A DNA stretch of 64,000 nt from Gammaproteobacteria bacterium (GTDB taxonomy: Bacteria > Pseudomonadota > Gammaproteobacteria > HTCC5015): the NCBI GenBank assembly GCA_028284675.1, contig JANQRI010000041.1, positions 53,848 through 117,847 of the forward strand, written 5' to 3'. Positions 15,560 to 24,491 of the stretch are shown here, in pieces. The notes below the pieces were generated by a model, which saw only the letters and a program-made list of their open reading frames with translations, did not search any database and was not told the DNA's origin. Within the stretch, counting starts at the first letter, position 1. Each line of letters opens with the position of its first letter. The position numbers were made by a program, and so were the translations under genes.

Positions 15560-16915
15560 TTATAGCAACAGCATTGTTGCGATCCCTAAGAAAGCCATAA
15601 AACCAATTACGTCGGTGATGGTGGTCAAAATAACACCGCCTGCCAGAGCAGGATCTATCCGCAGGCGCCGCAGGATAAAAGGGATGGTTACACCGCTTGA
15701 GGCGGCAGCGATTAAATTAATTATTAATGCTATCCCGATCACCATGCCCAGTTTCGGATTATCAAACCAAACTCCGGCGATACAGGCAACCACGACCGCC
15801 CAAAGCAGGCCGCTTAAACTGCCGATTGCCAGTTCTTTCACCAGTAAAGATCGTGCGTTACTGCGGCCGACCTGACCCAGTGCCTGCGCGCGGATCACCA
15901 GGGTCAGTGTTTGACTGCCGGCAATACCACCCATACTCGCAACAATTGGCATCAGTATCGCCAGTGCAACCAGTTGTTCGATAGTTGCTTCGAACAGGCC
16001 GATTACCCAGGCAGCGATAAATGCAGTGATCAGGTTTGCGCCCAGCCAGATTGAGCGGCGCCGGGTGCTTTTTACGATGGGTGCGAAAATATCTTCATCT
16101 TCATTCAGGCCTGCCATGTTCATCACAGACTTGCCTGCCTCGTCGACGATAACGTCAACCACGTCATCAATCGTGATACGTCCGAGCAGGCTGCCGTACT
16201 CGTCGATCACCGGTGCTGAAATCAGGTCATGGTCCTGGAACAGCCGGGCGACGTCTTTATCGGTCATGGTAACCGGGATGGGTTCCTCTTCTGTGCTGAT
16301 TAGGTCGGCAACCATTTTGTCCGGTGAGTTGGTCAGCACCTGGTCCAGGCTGAGTGTGCCCTGATAACGGTTAAAGCGGTCTACTACCATCAGCCGGTCT
16401 GTATTGCCCGGCAGTTCGCCGAGCATTCTCAAATAGCGTAAAACGACATCCAGGGTGGCATCTGGGCGCACGGTGACAATATTTAAGTCCATCAATCCGC
16501 CGGCTGTGTCTTCCGGGTAGGACAGAATCTGTTCGACCTGTTGCAGCCGCTGCTTATCCATGCTGGTTAAGGTTTCGCGGATCACTGCTTCAGGCAGCGA
16601 CAGGATCAGGTCGGCCATATCATCGGTGTCCAGGTTTTCAACCGCTGCAAGGACCTCTTCCTTCTCCATTTCCTGCAGCACGGTATCCCGTACTTCTTCA
16701 CCGAGCTCCACCAGTACTTCGCCTTCCAGGTCAGGGTCAACCATCTCCCAGACCAGTTTGCGTTCACGCAGGGTGGCTGATTCGAGTAAATCAGCGATTT
16801 CCGAAGGATGTAGTGAGTTCAGCATACGGCTGGCCTGCTGAATGGTGCCGTTCTCCATCAGCAGTCTGAGTGAGCTGGCGCGGTCTGCGGTATGTTCCGG
16901 GTTGCTGTCTGTCAT
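15560..16915 (-). CDS. mgtE: Magnesium transporter MgtE
   Basis: Inner-membrane Mg2+ channel/transporter, 451 aa from the ATG at 16915 (an upstream TTG would add 12 residues). Order of domains: N-terminal helical MgtE_N domain (about 15-120, with LHPSEIADLLES), a CBS pair (about 125-250, with YPEDTAGGLMDL and APVIDEYGSLLGRITIDDV), then five transmembrane helices from about residue 285. The N and CBS domains sense cytosolic Mg2+ and close the pore in known MgtE proteins. In related genomes mgtE often closes the rapZ/HPr gene cluster, as here, usually after ptsI, which is absent from this site. No Mg riboswitch was seen upstream. Confidence 0.95.
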   Translation of the reverse strand: MTDSNPEHTADRASSLRLLMENGTIQQASRMLNSLHPSEIADLLESATLRERKLVWEMVDPDLEGEVLVELGEEVRDTVLQEMEKEEVLAAVENLDTDDMADLILSLPEAVIRETLTSMDKQRLQQVEQILSYPEDTAGGLMDLNIVTVRPDATLDVVLRYLRMLGELPGNTDRLMVVDRFNRYQGTLSLDQVLTNSPDKMVADLISTEEEPIPVTMTDKDVARLFQDHDLISAPVIDEYGSLLGRITIDDVVDVIVDEAGKSVMNMAGLNEDEDIFAPIVKSTRRRSIWLGANLITAFIAAWVIGLFEATIEQLVALAILMPIVASMGGIAGSQTLTLVIRAQALGQVGRSNARSLLVKELAIGSLSGLLWAVVVACIAGVWFDNPKLGMVIGIALIINLIAAASSGVTIPFILRRLRIDPALAGGVILTTITDVIGFMAFLGIATMLLL

Positions 16916-17114
16916 TGTTGTCGCACACCACTGGTTAAACAGGCGCGGCAAGTTTACCAGGGATGAGGGCGGTATGGGGCAAAGATTTTGTCAGCTGTGA
17001 AAGTAACAGGCTGAGGTTCTTTATGATTTTCAGAGGTGGGGAGTGCTGCTTCTTGTTCAGAGTGCTGTGGTGTATCGGTTTATTCAATTATTCTTATTGC
17101 CAGTTTCCCAGAGG

Positions 17115-17197
17115 TAGGATGTTTTTTTATCTTCAGTTACTCTTGTTCCCGGGTTTCCAGAGATAGGATGTTTTTTTATCTTCAGTTACTCTTGTTC
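17115..17197. repeat. 49-bp tandem duplication at the HPr gene end
   Basis: A 34-base sequence starting TAGGATGTTTTTTTATC occurs at 17115-17148 and again, identical, at 17164-17197, offset by 49 bases; shorter similarity extends on both sides. The second copy contains the last three codons and the stop of the HPr gene, so the first copy is a duplicated gene tail. It lies in the 270-base gap between HPr and mgtE, where many relatives carry ptsI. Otherwise the gap shows no gene. Confidence 0.85.
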
Positions 17198-17455
17198 ACC
17201 AAATCTGTCAGAGACCAGCTCCTCGATTGCGGTTAATGCCAGCTGCTCGTCTTCGCCTTCAATTTTCAGTGTAATAGTGGAATTTTGACTGGCGGCCAGC
17301 ATCATCACACCCATAATGCTCTTGCCATTCACTGTGCGTGCATTACGCTCCAGCTCGATACTGGATTGGAAGTTTGATGCCAGAGAAACCAGTTTAGCGG
17401 CGGCTCTTGCATGCAGACCCAGTTTGTTAATGATAGTGAGCTCTTTTTCGATCAT
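17186..17455 (-). CDS. ptsH: HPr family phosphocarrier protein
   Basis: 89 aa HPr/NPr-type phosphocarrier. His15 in LGLHARAAAK is the site phosphorylated by enzyme I, and Ser46 in VNGKSIMGVMML is the regulatory site phosphorylated by HPr kinase, whose gene is three genes upstream. Both are in their standard positions. In this type of cluster HPr works in the nitrogen PTS or a regulatory PTS rather than sugar uptake. It follows the EIIA gene by 28 bases on the same strand. No enzyme I gene follows, and its 3' end is repeated 49 bases further on. The symbol could equally be npr. Confidence 0.93.
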   Translation of the reverse strand: MIEKELTIINKLGLHARAAAKLVSLASNFQSSIELERNARTVNGKSIMGVMMLAASQNSTITLKIEGEDEQLALTAIEELVSDRFGEQE

Positions 17456-17483
17456 GGTCTTGGTTCAATTCAGGTTTAGGTTA

Positions 17484-17870
17484 TCAAACACACTCTATTA
17501 TGCTGTCCTTACCGGCGGCGAGTGCTTTCGCAACAATTTCATTAAGCGGGAGCTGGGCATAGTTTAATATTCGTACCAGCATAGGCAAGTTAATTCCTGC
17601 TATTACCTTTGCACCGGTTCCTTCTGCGGCTTTGACTGCGATATTGCAGGGTGTTGCGCCAAAAATATCTGAGAGCACTAATACATCTCCCTGCTTGGAG
17701 AGTTCAGCGATATGTTTTTGGGCTTCTGAGAGCTTGTCGTCATAAATACTGTTTGGCCGGATTTCCATAACAATGACCTGAAGCGGCAGGTTCCCGAAAA
17801 TATCGGTAGCGGTTGAAACGATATCCGCTCCAATTGAGTTATGTGTAATGACCAATAGACCTGTATTCAT
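17484..17870 (-). CDS. PTS EIIA component, mannose/sorbose family
   Basis: 128 aa stand-alone EIIA domain of the mannose class. The phosphorylatable His10 is in GLLVITHNSIG, and the fold's later signature LSDIFGATPCNIAV is present. No IIB, IIC or IID partners are nearby, so a regulatory rather than transport role is likely, as in the proteobacterial ptsN-hprK-rapZ clusters. An AGGA lies close to the ATG. It starts 18 bases after the rapZ stop, in one operon with rapZ and HPr. Confidence 0.9.
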   Translation of the reverse strand: MNTGLLVITHNSIGADIVSTATDIFGNLPLQVIVMEIRPNSIYDDKLSEAQKHIAELSKQGDVLVLSDIFGATPCNIAVKAAEGTGAKVIAGINLPMLVRILNYAQLPLNEIVAKALAAGKDSIIECV

Positions 17871-17888
17871 CGTCCTGACAGAATTTTT

Positions 17889-18749
17889 TTATGAAAGCTC
17901 TCTGTGCCGCACTGAGATATTATCAAGTTTTGCGTTGAATATTTCGGCGAGGCGTTCACATAAATACACAGACCGGTGCTGACCGCCGTTGCAACCGATC
18001 GATATAGTGATATAGCGGCGCTTTTCCGCCTCATATTGAGGTAACCAGGTTTCCAGAAACGAACGGATCGATTCCAGCATCTGTTCAACCACGTCCTGCT
18101 GCCGTAAAAAAGATTGCACGGCCTGATCTTTCCCGGTCAAGGGCCTGAGTTTAGGTACCCAATGAGGGTTTGGCAGGCAGCGGACATCGAAGATAAAGTC
18201 GGTATCACCAGGCACACCGTGTTTGAAGCCGAAAGACTGGAATAGAACGGATAAGGCGCCCGGCGCGGAAGGGTCTCTGACCCTTTCAATCATTAATTTG
18301 CGCAAATCATGTATGGTTTTTGAAGTTGTATCGATCACCAGGTCTGCGTTCTCCTGGACAATACTCAGTAGTTGACGTTCTTTCTTGATTGCGTCGACCA
18401 GTGGTAGCCCATCCTGAGACAGCGGGTGGCGGCGCCGGGTTTCGCTGAAGCGTTTGATCAGAACATCGTTATCCGCGTGAAAAAAAATAACTTCAACATC
18501 GACCTGTAGCGAGTGCAGTTTTTGTAGATGTTCAGGGAATTGACGGAAGTCTGCGCTGCTGGTTCTGGCATCGATACCAACCGCCGTTTTGGTGTGAATG
18601 ATAGGGTCTTTCTGGTGCAACTCCTGGACAAATGCCGTCAACAGATTGGGCGGCAGATTATCCACGCAATAATACTCTTCGTCTTCTAGTGTATGCAGCG
18701 CAACGGTTTTTCCGGAACCCGAAAGGCCGCTGATGACGATTAGTTTCAT
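17889..18749 (-). CDS. rapZ: RNase adapter protein RapZ
   Basis: 286 aa RapZ (YvcJ/YhbJ family) nucleotide-binding protein. The P-loop GLSGSGKTVAL is near the N-terminus, followed by the family's EDEEYYCVDNLPP. The conserved C-terminal domain contains GCNGGQHRSVYL. In E. coli RapZ senses glucosamine-6-phosphate and guides RNase E to the GlmZ sRNA. Whether a GlmZ system exists here is unknown. It lies in the ptsN-hprK-rapZ-EIIA-HPr run, 70 bases after hprK. Confidence 0.95.
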   Translation of the reverse strand: MKLIVISGLSGSGKTVALHTLEDEEYYCVDNLPPNLLTAFVQELHQKDPIIHTKTAVGIDARTSSADFRQFPEHLQKLHSLQVDVEVIFFHADNDVLIKRFSETRRRHPLSQDGLPLVDAIKKERQLLSIVQENADLVIDTTSKTIHDLRKLMIERVRDPSAPGALSVLFQSFGFKHGVPGDTDFIFDVRCLPNPHWVPKLRPLTGKDQAVQSFLRQQDVVEQMLESIRSFLETWLPQYEAEKRRYITISIGCNGGQHRSVYLCERLAEIFNAKLDNISVRHRELS

Positions 18750-18819
18750 ACCCTGGCTTGCTAAAATTTTATGTTAGGCGTTTTTTAGGAATTATACCGA
18801 AAGAGCGGCTCTTATAGCA

Positions 18820-19755
18820 TTAACCGGGGCTCTCCAGCAATTTTTTTTGTCGGTCGATCAGTTCTTTGCCTGCATCATAACCACGGGATTTCAGCAGATA
18901 GTCCAGCACTGCCGCTTCAACCATAACCGCAAGGTTGCGCCCGGGAGCAACCGGCAGCGTGATTTCACTGACTTCCACACCCAGCACATTGCGCTGGCTG
19001 CTGGCGCTGTGAATACGGTCCAGGTTTTCGTGTTTATCACTGGGCACCAGGTTAATCATTAACCGCAGGTATTTACTTTGTTTTATTGCGCCATCACCAT
19101 ACATTTCACGGATATTGAGGATACCCAGCCCGCGTACTTCCAGCAGGTCCTGAAGCAGGGGAGGTGCACTGCCGGAAATAATATCCGGGGTAATGCGGGC
19201 AAATTCGGGGGCGTCATCGGCAATAAGCCGGTGTCCGCGTGAAACCAGTTCCAAGGCCAGTTCGCTTTTGCCGATGCTGCTTTCCCCTGTCAATAAAACC
19301 CCAACGCTGATGACTTCCATAAACACACCGTGCAAAGTCTGCTTGTCAGCCAGCATGCCGGTGAGCGCATACCTGAGTTCGGTCACCAGCTCATTGCTGG
19401 GTAACGGGCATTCCAGCAGAGCAACCGCATTGTTATTTGCGAATTTTTTAAAGTCCTCCGGGATCATCAAAGCTTCCGCGACAATAATCGCGAATGTTGC
19501 ACCACCGAAAATTTCACCCAGGAATCGCAGTTTTTCCGGGTGTGGAAGCCGGTCGATATAGGCCATCTCAATTTGCCCGATAACCTGTACATGGTTTGGG
19601 TGAATTGCATTCAGGTGGCCGATGACTTTAGGGTGGCTGCCCCAACTGAAGTTTTTGCTGATATCGTGCTCACCGGCATTTTTGCCGGCTATCCAATGCA
19701 GCGCGAAATGATTTTCCAGGGATTTGATCAGTTCGGCAACAGTTAGGTTTTGCAT
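18820..19755 (-). CDS. hprK: HPr kinase/phosphorylase
   Basis: 311 aa bifunctional enzyme that phosphorylates and dephosphorylates Ser46 of HPr. The C-terminal catalytic domain has the P-loop GESSIGKSELALELVSRGH, the following LIADDAPEF, and the HprK signature EVRGLGILNIREMYG. The N-terminal half is the usual regulatory domain. The start lies five bases after the ptsN stop. In gammaproteobacteria HprK occurs in only some lineages (for example Xanthomonadales); enteric bacteria lack it. Its target Ser is intact in the HPr encoded nearby, which argues for a working system. Confidence 0.95.
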   Translation of the reverse strand: MQNLTVAELIKSLENHFALHWIAGKNAGEHDISKNFSWGSHPKVIGHLNAIHPNHVQVIGQIEMAYIDRLPHPEKLRFLGEIFGGATFAIIVAEALMIPEDFKKFANNNAVALLECPLPSNELVTELRYALTGMLADKQTLHGVFMEVISVGVLLTGESSIGKSELALELVSRGHRLIADDAPEFARITPDIISGSAPPLLQDLLEVRGLGILNIREMYGDGAIKQSKYLRLMINLVPSDKHENLDRIHSASSQRNVLGVEVSEITLPVAPGRNLAVMVEAAVLDYLLKSRGYDAGKELIDRQKKLLESPG

Positions 19756-19760
19756 TGTGT

Positions 19761-20231
19761 TTAAACAGGTGGGCTTTTCGGATGCCGGTTGCGTAACAAG
19801 TTGTAGAGTTCCTGCGAGGAGCCGCTGGTGCGCAGGAGATTGCAGAATTCGGTGTCATTAAACATTTCAGCGGCTTCGGCCAGGATTTTCAGGTGTGCCT
19901 CGGTGCAGTTTTCAGGAACCAGCAAAGCGAAAACGATATCCACCGGTTTATCATCCAGCGATTCAAAATCGATGCTCTCTGTCAGTGTTATCAATGACAC
20001 GATTGCCTGGCTTAACCCTGAAAGGCGGCAATGAGGTATTGCGACGCCGCCCCCCAGACCGGTGCTGCCGAGACGTTCACGCTCCATCAGTTTGTCAAAG
20101 ATAAGCGTTTCGGTTACTCCCGGTTGACCGACAGCAAGGATATTGCTCATTTTTTCCAGGGCGCGTTTTTTGCTGGTTGCTGTTACGTGGCAGACGACCC
20201 GATCCGGTGCAATAAGCTCGCTGATTAACAT
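19761..20231 (-). CDS. ptsN: PTS IIA-like nitrogen regulatory protein
   Basis: 156 aa EIIA-Ntr, which takes a phosphate from NPr/HPr at His67 (GGGVAIPHCRL) and in other bacteria regulates potassium transport, nitrogen metabolism and stress responses by protein-protein contact. The length and the central GSTGLGGG motif are typical. It is ten bases after hpf on the same strand and five bases before hprK, giving a tightly packed unit with rpoN-hpf upstream. Confidence 0.95.
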   Translation of the reverse strand: MLISELIAPDRVVCHVTATSKKRALEKMSNILAVGQPGVTETLIFDKLMERERLGSTGLGGGVAIPHCRLSGLSQAIVSLITLTESIDFESLDDKPVDIVFALLVPENCTEAHLKILAEAAEMFNDTEFCNLLRTSGSSQELYNLLRNRHPKSPPV

Positions 20232-20241
20232 TTGATTCTGT

Positions 20242-20571
20242 TCACAGGTTAAGAGGGATTTTATCTTTGCGGTGATGGTCAGTTAATTTATCTTTATGTT
20301 TTAGGATTTGCCGGTCCAGTTTGTCAACCAGTTTGTCAATTGCGGCGTACATATCCTGCAGCACTTCCGAGCAGGCGTGTATATTGTTGCCGTTACTGCC
20401 GGGTACATGAAGTGTTGCCTCGGCTATATGACGCTGTTTGTCGACTTTAAGTACGACATGTACTTTGGTGACATGGTCAAAATGCCTCTCCAGGCGATGC
20501 ATTTTATCATTCACAAATTGCCTGAGTGCTTCGGTAAGCTCGATATGATGTCCGGTAAGATCTATATGCAT
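20242..20571 (-). CDS. hpf: Ribosome hibernation promoting factor (short HPF)
   Basis: 109 aa ribosome-associated factor of the short HPF/YfiA family that helps dimerise or silence ribosomes in stationary phase. The S30AE fold is visible: MHIDLTGHHIELTEALRQFV, the central basic HVVLKVDKQRHIAEATLHVP, and the helix MYAAIDKLVDKLDRQILKHK. The C-terminal extension is short and basic, as in E. coli HPF rather than long HPF. AGGAGG stands eight bases before the ATG. Lying between rpoN and ptsN is the classic position. Confidence 0.96.
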   Translation of the reverse strand: MHIDLTGHHIELTEALRQFVNDKMHRLERHFDHVTKVHVVLKVDKQRHIAEATLHVPGSNGNNIHACSEVLQDMYAAIDKLVDKLDRQILKHKDKLTDHHRKDKIPLNL

Positions 20572-20713
20572 ACTGGCCTCCTGTTTAGCGTTTTAAGATG
20601 GCACTGTTCCCGGTGTTTAGCATACAGGGCAGATTGCAGTCGGGTTTTATAGCTGGTTTCCTAAAGCGTCTGCAGATCATTCCTGTTTTGCATCCTTTTT
20701 ATAAAAATACTGG

Positions 20714-20766
20714 GGCCTGTTTTGAGTGTTTTCAATCACTGGTTTTTATTGCTTGGATAACAGGCC
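20714..20766 (-). terminator. Stem-loop between rpoN and hpf
   Basis: GGCCTGTT / AACAGGCC (8 bp, perfect) with a nested AGTG...CACT stem begins about 30 bases past the rpoN stop; TATTTTTAT follows on the minus strand. It may cause partial termination or processing between rpoN and hpf. A separate hpf promoter could lie in 20572-20700 (a CTATAAAAC is present), but no full promoter is convincing. Confidence 0.45.
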
Positions 20767-20794
20767 TCTGAAGCATAGTCTGATATTGTTACTA

Positions 20795-22258
20795 TCACGC
20801 CAGGCGTTTACGTTCGTTTGAAGGTGGAATAGACATGCTTTCCCGGTATTTTGCGACTGTTCGTCTGGCAACATTGATACCTTGTTCGTCGAGCAGCTGG
20901 GCAATTTTACTGTCGCTCAGCGGCTTATGATTATTTTCATTATTGATAAGTTTTTTGATCATTGCCCGGATTGCGGTGGCGGAGCATTCACCGCCGTCAG
21001 CAGTGCTCACATGACTGGAGAAAAAGTGTTTGAATTCGTATATGCCTCTGGGTGTGTGCATATATTTTTGATTGGTCACTCTTGAAATGGTCGACTCATG
21101 CATATCCAGTGCTTCGGCAACATCACGCAATACCAGCGGTTTCATTGCCTCATCACCGTAATCCAGGAATGCACGCTGCTGCTCAACAATGGTTTTTGCC
21201 ACTTTCAGAATGGTTTCATTCCGGCTTTGCAGGCTTTTCAGAAACCACCTGGCTTCCTGCAGATTGGTTTTAAGGTAATTGTTATCGTCACTTTTATCCG
21301 CTCTGCGAATCATGCCGGCGTAGATGGAATTTATTTTCAGTTTTGGCGCTAAGTCCGGGTTCAGTTCCACCCGCCAGGTACTGCTTTTTTTGGTTACGAA
21401 TACATCAGGAACAATGTATTCGGTTCTTGAAGTGGTAACCAGTGCGCCTGGTTTGGGATTAAGTGACTGAATCAGCAATTCGGCATCCCGCAGGCTTTTT
21501 TCGTCTGCTTTGGTGGCCCGCTTCAGGCGGGCATAGTCATGAGCGGCGAGTAACTCCAGGTGTTGATCAATAATCTCAAGAGCCAGCTCGTACCCCGGGG
21601 TGCTCTGTGGATAGGTTTGTAATTGCAGTTTCAGGCATTCTGCCGGGTTGCGGGCGGCCACTCCAATCGGGTCAAATTGCTGGATGCGGTGCAATACTGC
21701 TTCAATTTCATCCAGCTCGGTCTCATTTTCCGTGTCACCTGTATCGGCCAGGGTTGCCTGAATGGTTGTCAGGTTTTCGGTCAGATAACCATCGTCGGTG
21801 ATCGCATCAATGATCGCGGTGGCGATGGTTCTGTCTTTGTCGCTCATTTGGATCAGGTTAAGCTGCCACATCAGGTGCTCATTCAGCGAGTTTTCATTAA
21901 AATCCTGACGTTCGTAAATTTCGCGATCCGGAGCGGTTTCGGCGCCTTTGGAGCTGATGCTATAATTGCTTTCCCAGTCATCTGCGGAGTCTACCGGGGT
22001 TTCATTGGTGTCGGTGCTGTTGTTGGATGTGTCAGCAGTGCTTTCGAATGATGTAACTTCGCTTTCACCGGGCTCTTTTTCCTGCTTCACCGAGCTGCCG
22101 AGGTCTTCCTCAACTTCCAGCATCGGGTTGGAGTCCAATACCTGCTGGATTTCATTTTGCAGGTCTATGGATGGCAGTTGCAGCAGTTTGATGGCCTGCT
22201 GTAACTGCGGCGTCATGGTCAGTTGTTGACCCAGCTTTAGCTGTAAGGTTTGCTTCAT
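20795..22258 (-). CDS. rpoN: RNA polymerase sigma-54 factor
   Basis: 487 aa sigma-54, used with AAA+ activators for nitrogen, motility or stress genes. The Gln/Leu-rich region I is at the extreme N-terminus (LGQQLTMTPQLQQAIKLLQL), then an acidic region II (about 50-115), the core-binding domain, and the C-terminal RpoN box NVARRTVAKYRE close to the end. Length is normal. Its own promoter is probably the TATAAT-containing element 90 bases upstream. The neighbours lptB upstream and hpf-ptsN downstream follow the standard order. Confidence 0.97.
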   Translation of the reverse strand: MKQTLQLKLGQQLTMTPQLQQAIKLLQLPSIDLQNEIQQVLDSNPMLEVEEDLGSSVKQEKEPGESEVTSFESTADTSNNSTDTNETPVDSADDWESNYSISSKGAETAPDREIYERQDFNENSLNEHLMWQLNLIQMSDKDRTIATAIIDAITDDGYLTENLTTIQATLADTGDTENETELDEIEAVLHRIQQFDPIGVAARNPAECLKLQLQTYPQSTPGYELALEIIDQHLELLAAHDYARLKRATKADEKSLRDAELLIQSLNPKPGALVTTSRTEYIVPDVFVTKKSSTWRVELNPDLAPKLKINSIYAGMIRRADKSDDNNYLKTNLQEARWFLKSLQSRNETILKVAKTIVEQQRAFLDYGDEAMKPLVLRDVAEALDMHESTISRVTNQKYMHTPRGIYEFKHFFSSHVSTADGGECSATAIRAMIKKLINNENNHKPLSDSKIAQLLDEQGINVARRTVAKYRESMSIPPSNERKRLA

Positions 22259-22645
22259 TTTAAAAATTTTATACTTTTAAGTAAGTCTGTTAAATGACTT
22301 ACCGCGCAAATTTACTTTTAAAAACTCCGGGCTTTATTTTGACACATTATAGCCTCTGGGTGGGGTGTTGAAAAAACAGAGCCTATCTTAAAATTTAGCA
22401 TAGCTGATTAAAATCCCGGTCAAAATGAATGTTTGTCAACTGAGGTTTGCATATTGAAATTTTCGGCAGCCCTCAATATAGCATCGCGGCAAAAACCTTA
22501 TTTTCTATAATACTCCGTTACTATTAGATTTAGTATCGCTAAATGGTGAGCGGCCCGGTGCCGGTGATAAACTCTTGATAATTATTGGAAAATCTTCGTG
22601 TTTTACAATGTCAAAAATTTGACGGGGCTGGATAACGGTTGCACG
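22259..22645 (-). promoter_or_regulatory. rpoN upstream region with promoter and leader hairpin
   Basis: This 387-base gap between lptB and rpoN has no gene. On the minus strand a TATAAT sits at 22351-22346 within GGCTATAATG; the best-spaced -35 is a weak TTTTCA. In the leader, GTAAGTC / GACTTAC (22281-22287 and 22296-22302) form a 7-bp hairpin about 25 bases before the rpoN ATG. The rest is AT-rich without further structure that I can support. Confidence 0.5.
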
Positions 22646-23371
22646 TTAAAGGCGAAAATTTTCCCCAAGGTAGACTTCTTTGACCTGCGCATTTTCAAGC
22701 AGGACATCCGGTGTGCCTTCCGCAATAACCTGTCCGGCACTGAGAATATAGGCGCGCTCACAAATGCCCAGGGTTTCACGGACATTGTGATCGGTAATTA
22801 ATATACCGATATTTAGTTTGGTCAGTGCGCTGATAATTTTCTGAATCTCTATGACCGAAATCGGATCCACGCCTGCAAAAGGTTCGTCCAATAATATAAA
22901 CCGGGGTTCCGTCGCAAGTGCTCTGGCGATTTCGACTCTACGGCGTTCACCGCCGGACAGGCTGATGCCGGGATTATCGCGTATATGGCTTATCTGTAAA
23001 TCGTTTAGCAGCTGGTCCAGCTTTTCCATGCGCTGCACTTTGCTCAAATCGCGGCGGGTTTCGAGAATCGCAAGAATATTGTCGGCTACTGAAAGTTTGC
23101 GGAATACCGAGGCCTCCTGCGGAAGGTAGCCGATACCCAGTTGAGCACGACTGTGCATTGATTGCTTGGTGATATCCAGGTCATCCAGGGAAATCCGGCC
23201 TTCGTCGCTACTGACCAGTCCGACAATCATATAGAAGCTGGTGGTTTTGCCGGCACCATTGGGTCCGAGTAGTCCGACAATTTCACCGCTGCTGATTTGT
23301 ATCGAAACACCGTCTACGGTAACACGGCCTTTATAACGTTTAACCAGTTTGTCCGCCCGCAAAGTGCTCAT
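22646..23371 (-). CDS. lptB: LPS export ABC transporter ATPase LptB
   Basis: 241 aa ATPase that powers LPS extraction by LptFG from the inner membrane. Walker A is GPNGAGKTT, the signature is LSGGERRRVEIARALA and Walker B is ILLDEPFAGVDP, with the H-loop His in TDHNVRE. The ATG overlaps the lptA stop by four bases, so translation is coupled. Together with lptA and lptC it forms a compact operon; lptF, lptG, lptD and lptE are elsewhere. Confidence 0.96.
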   Translation of the reverse strand: MSTLRADKLVKRYKGRVTVDGVSIQISSGEIVGLLGPNGAGKTTSFYMIVGLVSSDEGRISLDDLDITKQSMHSRAQLGIGYLPQEASVFRKLSVADNILAILETRRDLSKVQRMEKLDQLLNDLQISHIRDNPGISLSGGERRRVEIARALATEPRFILLDEPFAGVDPISVIEIQKIISALTKLNIGILITDHNVRETLGICERAYILSAGQVIAEGTPDVLLENAQVKEVYLGENFRL

Positions 23372-23913
23372 TGTGCGTCAGGTCCATCATCAGGAGTGAT
23401 CACGATGCGGACCCGTTCCGGGTTTTCACCCTTGGGTTCTTTATTATTGGGTCTGTTCTGTCCTGCTATCAGGCTGTTTTGACGTGTGTTGTAATCGATG
23501 CGCTGACTTTGAACGAAATTGTTGTTTTGCTTTAATTCAGCATTTTCAAGCAATATCAGATGTGATTTGGCTGCACGGTATTCCATACGCATCGCATGGC
23601 CTGTAACTTCTGCTCCGTCCTCACTGAGTTGTTTGAAAGAAGCGCGTTGTTGTGTGGTGCCTTGCATCTCCATTTTCTGCAGCTCACCGGCTTCTGTATA
23701 GATCACCAGCTCTTCAGCGGTTATTCTGATACTGCCCTGGGTCAAAATGACTTGTCCGGTGTAACGGCTGATGCCGGGTTGCTCGTCCAATACCATTGAG
23801 TCGGCTTCTATTTCTATCGGTTGTTGGGCATCGTTGCGTAACGCATATGCCTGGGTCAACCATACACAGGCCGGCAGTAAAAAAACAGCAGCGGCGAATA
23901 TACTACGGTTCAT
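23368..23913 (-). CDS. lptA: LPS transport periplasmic protein LptA
   Basis: 181 aa periplasmic bridge protein that carries LPS between LptC and LptD. The ATG at 23913 is chosen because it starts a clean signal peptide (SIFAAAVFLLPACVWLTQAYA); the frame is open 39 codons further upstream, but that part lies over lptC. The OstA/LptA domain follows (IEIEADSMVLDEQPGISRYTG, VILTQGSIRITAEELVIYT). It overlaps lptC by 11 bases and lptB by four. Confidence 0.94.
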   Translation of the reverse strand: MNRSIFAAAVFLLPACVWLTQAYALRNDAQQPIEIEADSMVLDEQPGISRYTGQVILTQGSIRITAEELVIYTEAGELQKMEMQGTTQQRASFKQLSEDGAEVTGHAMRMEYRAAKSHLILLENAELKQNNNFVQSQRIDYNTRQNSLIAGQNRPNNKEPKGENPERVRIVITPDDGPDAQ

Positions 23914-24466
23914 AGCGCCCCCGCACGTCGGAGAGCGTAAACCGGCCCTGATTAAAATCCGCTTCCAGGGTTTGCGCGGTAATTTTTGAATTTGTTGCGG
24001 TGATGGTGACGGTGTCAGTGGTTTCTGCAAAATTTGTTTTAGGCAGAATTTTTAAACTGCGGGTGTTTATTTTGATCGGGTCTGTATTGGGTCCGGCAGC
24101 GGGCTTATGAATTTCCACGTTGCCCACTAAGTTGATTTTTTCCAGTGCGGTGGAATCACCAAACGCATGGTCGGCTTCGATCAGCCATTGTGTCCCACCG
24201 GTTTGTTGAAGCTGCATATAAGGGCTTGTGATTTTTGCGCTGTCGTCATTCGGATAATGTTCAAGCTTTTGGCCTTCCAGTTGGTATTCCAGCAAACCCT
24301 GTTCGTTATATTGGCGGATTCGGAACTGTTCCATAAAAAAGTCTGCCTGCTGGTTTTTTGGAGCCCCGCTGGCTTGCGTATCGGGCCCGATCCGGTTGCG
24401 CCACCAGGTTGTTCCAACAGCAAGTGTTATCAGTGTAATGGTCAGTATGAGTCCTGAGCGTGTCAT
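23903..24466 (-). CDS. lptC: LPS export protein LptC
   Basis: 187 aa bitopic inner-membrane protein that hands LPS to LptA. One N-terminal transmembrane helix (about residues 5-20) is followed by a periplasmic beta-jellyroll. The features EQFRIRQYNEQGLLEYQLEG and LPKTNFAETTDTVTIT are typical of LptC. In E. coli kdsD and kdsC lie between the antiporter gene and lptC. Here both are absent, and lptC comes 25 bases after the antiporter gene. Confidence 0.93.
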   Translation of the reverse strand: MTRSGLILTITLITLAVGTTWWRNRIGPDTQASGAPKNQQADFFMEQFRIRQYNEQGLLEYQLEGQKLEHYPNDDSAKITSPYMQLQQTGGTQWLIEADHAFGDSTALEKINLVGNVEIHKPAAGPNTDPIKINTRSLKILPKTNFAETTDTVTITATNSKITAQTLEADFNQGRFTLSDVRGRYEP

Positions 24467-24491
24467 GACTTAAATACCGCTTTGATGTTAT

